Source: CAIUGU01 sp965279735
Lineage (GTDB): Bacteria; Pseudomonadota; Gammaproteobacteria; Steroidobacterales; Steroidobacteraceae
Direction: 5' to 3'
Assembly (NCBI GenBank): GCA_965279735.1
Contig: OZ257260.1
Coordinates: 2,666,001-2,730,000, forward strand
Length of the DNA stretch: 64,000 nucleotides
Shown here: one piece after another, positions 62,296-64,000 of the stretch
Layout: each line of letters begins with the position of its first letter
Numbering within the stretch: position 1 is the first letter of the stretch
The notes under the pieces: generated by a model
The model's input: the letters and a program-made list of their open reading frames with translations, nothing else
Database searches by the model: none
Told to the model about the DNA's origin: nothing
Position numbers and translations under genes: made by a program

Positions 62296-62759
62296 GTTCA
62301 GGACCTTACATCACCGGGGATTCGCCTGACCCTGCGACCGCGACTGCTCCGGCCCACAAGTTCGTCAGGCCGAAGCGCATCCGGTTCGCCCACTGCGATC
62401 CTGCGGGCATCGTCTTCTATCCGCAGTACTTCATGCTGTTCAACGAACTGGTGGAAGACTGGTTCACCGACGTCCTGAAGGCGCCCTGGAACGAACTGCA
62501 TTTCGAGCGGCACATGGGTTCGCCCATGGTGCATCTGGAGTGCGACTTCGTGAGCCCCTGCCGCCTGGGCGAGATGCTGATCCTGGAACTTGAGGTGACG
62601 CGCATCGGACGCAGCTCCATCGAACTCGCCGTCCGCGGCACCGTGGCCGGGCAGGTCAAGGTGACCGCCCTGCTGAAACTCGTCATCACCTCGTTCACCA
62701 CCGGGAAAGCAATACCGATTCCGGCGGATCTGCTCGAGAAACTGGGGCAGGCAAACTGA
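62292..62759 (+). CDS. 4-hydroxybenzoyl-CoA thioesterase-family protein
   Basis: 155 residues. It is a hotdog-fold thioesterase: FAHCDPAGIVFYPQYFMLFNELVEDWF carries the 4HBT active-site Asp, and MVHLECDFVSPCRLGEM follows. It probably releases CoA from the monooxygenase product, for example gentisyl-CoA. The TTG start overlaps the previous stop (TTGA) and a caggag ribosome binding site lies upstream. Its place right after the CoA-ester monooxygenase supports the role. Confidence 0.88.
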   Translation: MSSGPYITGDSPDPATATAPAHKFVRPKRIRFAHCDPAGIVFYPQYFMLFNELVEDWFTDVLKAPWNELHFERHMGSPMVHLECDFVSPCRLGEMLILELEVTRIGRSSIELAVRGTVAGQVKVTALLKLVITSFTTGKAIPIPADLLEKLGQAN

Positions 62760-62850
62760 AATGCGCCCGCAGGATAGAACGTGCAGCGTCCCGGCAGTAC
62801 GGTGAAAGCCCGGGTCTCTTCCTTGAGCGCAGCCGGATGGAGCGCAGACG

Positions 62851-63870
62851 ATGAATGAACTACCCCGATTCAAGGCCGCCGCCGTCCAGGCCGCCCCTGT
62901 GTTCCTGGACGTCGATGCGACGGTGGCCAAAGCCATTTCGCTCATCCATGAAGCCGCCCGCAACGGCGCGCGCCTGGTGGCATTCCCGGAAGTGTTCGTG
63001 CCCGCCTATCCCTACTGGAGCTGGATCACGGATCCCATCACCGGGAGCCCGTGGTTCGAGAAGCTCGCCAGGAATTCAATCCTCGTCCCGGGACCCGAGA
63101 TCGACCTGCTGCGGCAGGCCGCAAAGGAAGCGGGCACCTATGTGGTGATTGGCGTCAACGAACGCAGCCCGATTTCCTGGGGCTCGATCTACAACACGAT
63201 GGTCTTTATCGGCCCGGACGGTGCCATCCTAGGCAAGCATCGCAAGCTGGTGCCCACATGGGCCGAAAAAATGACGTGGACCGGGGGCGACGGTTCGAGC
63301 CTGCGGGTGTACGACACGGCCATCGGTCCGCTCGGCGGGCTTGCCTGCGGCGAGAACACCAACACGCTCGCACGCTTTGCACTGCTGGCGCAGGGCGAGC
63401 TTGTGCATATCGCAAGCTACATTTCACTGCCCGTCGCGCCACCGGACTACGACATGGCGGATGCCATCAGGCTCCGCGCCGCCGCGCATTCCTTCGAAGG
63501 CAAGGTGTTCACGATCGTCTCCTGCTCGACGATCTCGGAGGAAACCATCCGCGCGATGGAAACCGTGGTGCCGGATGCGCGCCGTCGTCTCGAACGAAAA
63601 TCCAGTGCCTTCTCCGGAATCCTGGGCCCGGACGGCCGCGTCGTGGGGCAGCCCCTCATCGACGACGAGGGCATCGTCTACGCGGACATCGATCTCAACC
63701 GCTGCATCCAGCCGAAGCAGATGCATGACATCGTCGGGCACTACAACCGCTTCGATGTGTTCGATTTCAAGGTGAATCGTCGTTCCTTGAACGCGCTCAC
63801 ATGGGGCGATGCCGCTGTGCCGGCCGGCGAGGAAGCAGCGGGCTTCTCCGAGTCCCTGCCCCGGCCTTGA
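62851..63870 (+). CDS. Nitrilase-family protein
   Basis: 339 residues. The carbon-nitrogen hydrolase triad is intact: Glu47 (FPEVF), Lys132 (HRKLVPT) and Cys166 (LACGENTN). The length and the CGENTN loop match nitrilases rather than amidases. It would turn a nitrile into a carboxylic acid and ammonia. Its position between the thioesterase and dioxygenase genes suggests a nitrile feeds the pathway, but this is not shown. Confidence 0.88.
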   Translation: MNELPRFKAAAVQAAPVFLDVDATVAKAISLIHEAARNGARLVAFPEVFVPAYPYWSWITDPITGSPWFEKLARNSILVPGPEIDLLRQAAKEAGTYVVIGVNERSPISWGSIYNTMVFIGPDGAILGKHRKLVPTWAEKMTWTGGDGSSLRVYDTAIGPLGGLACGENTNTLARFALLAQGELVHIASYISLPVAPPDYDMADAIRLRAAAHSFEGKVFTIVSCSTISEETIRAMETVVPDARRRLERKSSAFSGILGPDGRVVGQPLIDDEGIVYADIDLNRCIQPKQMHDIVGHYNRFDVFDFKVNRRSLNALTWGDAAVPAGEEAAGFSESLPRP

Positions 63871-63890
63871 AGCAGGAAGCCGGAGGTCAC

Positions 63891-64000
63891 ATGCGCGAAG
63901 ACATCGTAGGCCGGGCCAATGTCGAAGACACGCCGGAACTCACTGCGTACTACCGGGAACTCGAACAGTTCGAGGCCGGTGCACTGTGGACGGTCGCGAA
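63891..64000 (+). CDS. Probable gentisate 1,2-dioxygenase, N-terminal part (cut by window edge)
   Basis: Only 36 full codons are in the window: the frame begins MREDIVGRANVEDTPELTAY and ends ELEQFEAGALWTVA. The Y-x-x-L-x4-x-x-ALWTV pattern is the usual start of gentisate 1,2-dioxygenase (cupin) proteins. A strong ggaggt ribosome binding site sits 4 bp upstream of the ATG at 63891. It would cleave the gentisate ring to maleylpyruvate. The call rests on a short segment and on the preceding genes. Confidence 0.65.
   Translation, partial: MREDIVGRANVEDTPELTAYYRELEQFEAGALWTVA

Noticed and set aside
1..64000. CRISPR arrays, rRNA or tRNA genes, and complete insertion sequences
   Set aside because: No regularly spaced direct repeats, no tRNA-like or rRNA-like stretches and no transposase gene were recognised by reading.

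Overview
The window is about 64 kb of high-GC chromosome from a Gram-negative bacterium, most likely a gammaproteobacterium near the Nevskiales/Steroidobacterales/Xanthomonadales branch. This is inferred from the kdsC-lptC-lptA-lptB-rpoN-hpf-rapZ cluster, an Mpl murein-recycling ligase, Kdo/lipid A genes (waaA, two LpxL-type acyltransferases, a KdkA-type Kdo kinase), a metK - SAH riboswitch - ahcY unit, a pyrophosphate-dependent phosphofructokinase next to a proton pyrophosphatase, and a block of secreted families (DUF6152 and relatives). No rRNA, tRNA, CRISPR array or complete insertion sequence was seen. One MITE-like element was found.

Layout. 0-5 kb: lipopolysaccharide transport (end of kdsC, lptC, lptA, lptB), sigma-54, hibernation factor and rapZ. 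5-8.4 kb: mgtE, a patatin-like phospholipase and an exported peroxiredoxin. 8.4-14.3 kb (leftward): tkt-gap-pgk-pyk central carbon genes. 14.5-17.3 kb: metK and ahcY, with an S-adenosylhomocysteine riboswitch between them. 17.5-20.3 kb: cpdA-type phosphodiesterase, crcB, a 54-residue rubredoxin and hemL. 20.3-26.6 kb: a surface-polysaccharide island (two GT2 enzymes, WbsX-like protein, Wzi-family porin, and a glycosyltransferase resembling animal beta-1,4-galactosyltransferases). 26.6-32.8 kb: a Myb-like small protein, CPBP protease, Lon-N domain protein, mpl, a membrane protein, RNase D, and an adenylate kinase with a roughly 100-residue Lys/Ala-rich tail. 33-36.4 kb: PPi-phosphofructokinase and K+-independent H+-pyrophosphatase. 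36.5-41.7 kb: a PAS-GGDEF-EAL protein, then pcm-rhodanese-tolC. 41.7-48.1 kb: LPS inner core and lipid A genes, with the MITE filling the whole waaA/lpxL intergenic region. 48.1-59.7 kb: a mostly leftward accessory region of exported proteins: three uncharacterised secreted proteins, two DUF6152 proteins, a metallo-beta-lactamase-fold protein that has lost its metal ligands, an alpha/beta hydrolase, a TonB-dependent receptor, and a GMC oxidoreductase with a Tat-exported partner. 60-64 kb: a rightward aromatic catabolic operon (salicylyl-CoA 5-hydroxylase or 2-aminobenzoyl-CoA monooxygenase type fusion, thioesterase, nitrilase, start of a probable gentisate 1,2-dioxygenase).

How the genes fit together. 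The core genes build and export LPS, recycle peptidoglycan, and run glycolysis with PPi at the phosphofructokinase step. PPi-PFK, H+-PPase and adenylate kinase form a local energy-nucleotide cluster. The accessory right third appears dedicated to uptake and oxidation of an unidentified substrate (outer-membrane receptor, periplasmic hydrolase, FAD alcohol oxidoreductase), followed by a CoA-dependent route into gentisate. The secreted-protein cluster at 48.8-59.7 kb is the best candidate for an undescribed system: it holds two copies of a two-gene unit (secreted protein plus DUF6152 protein) and a catalytically degenerate MBL-fold protein.
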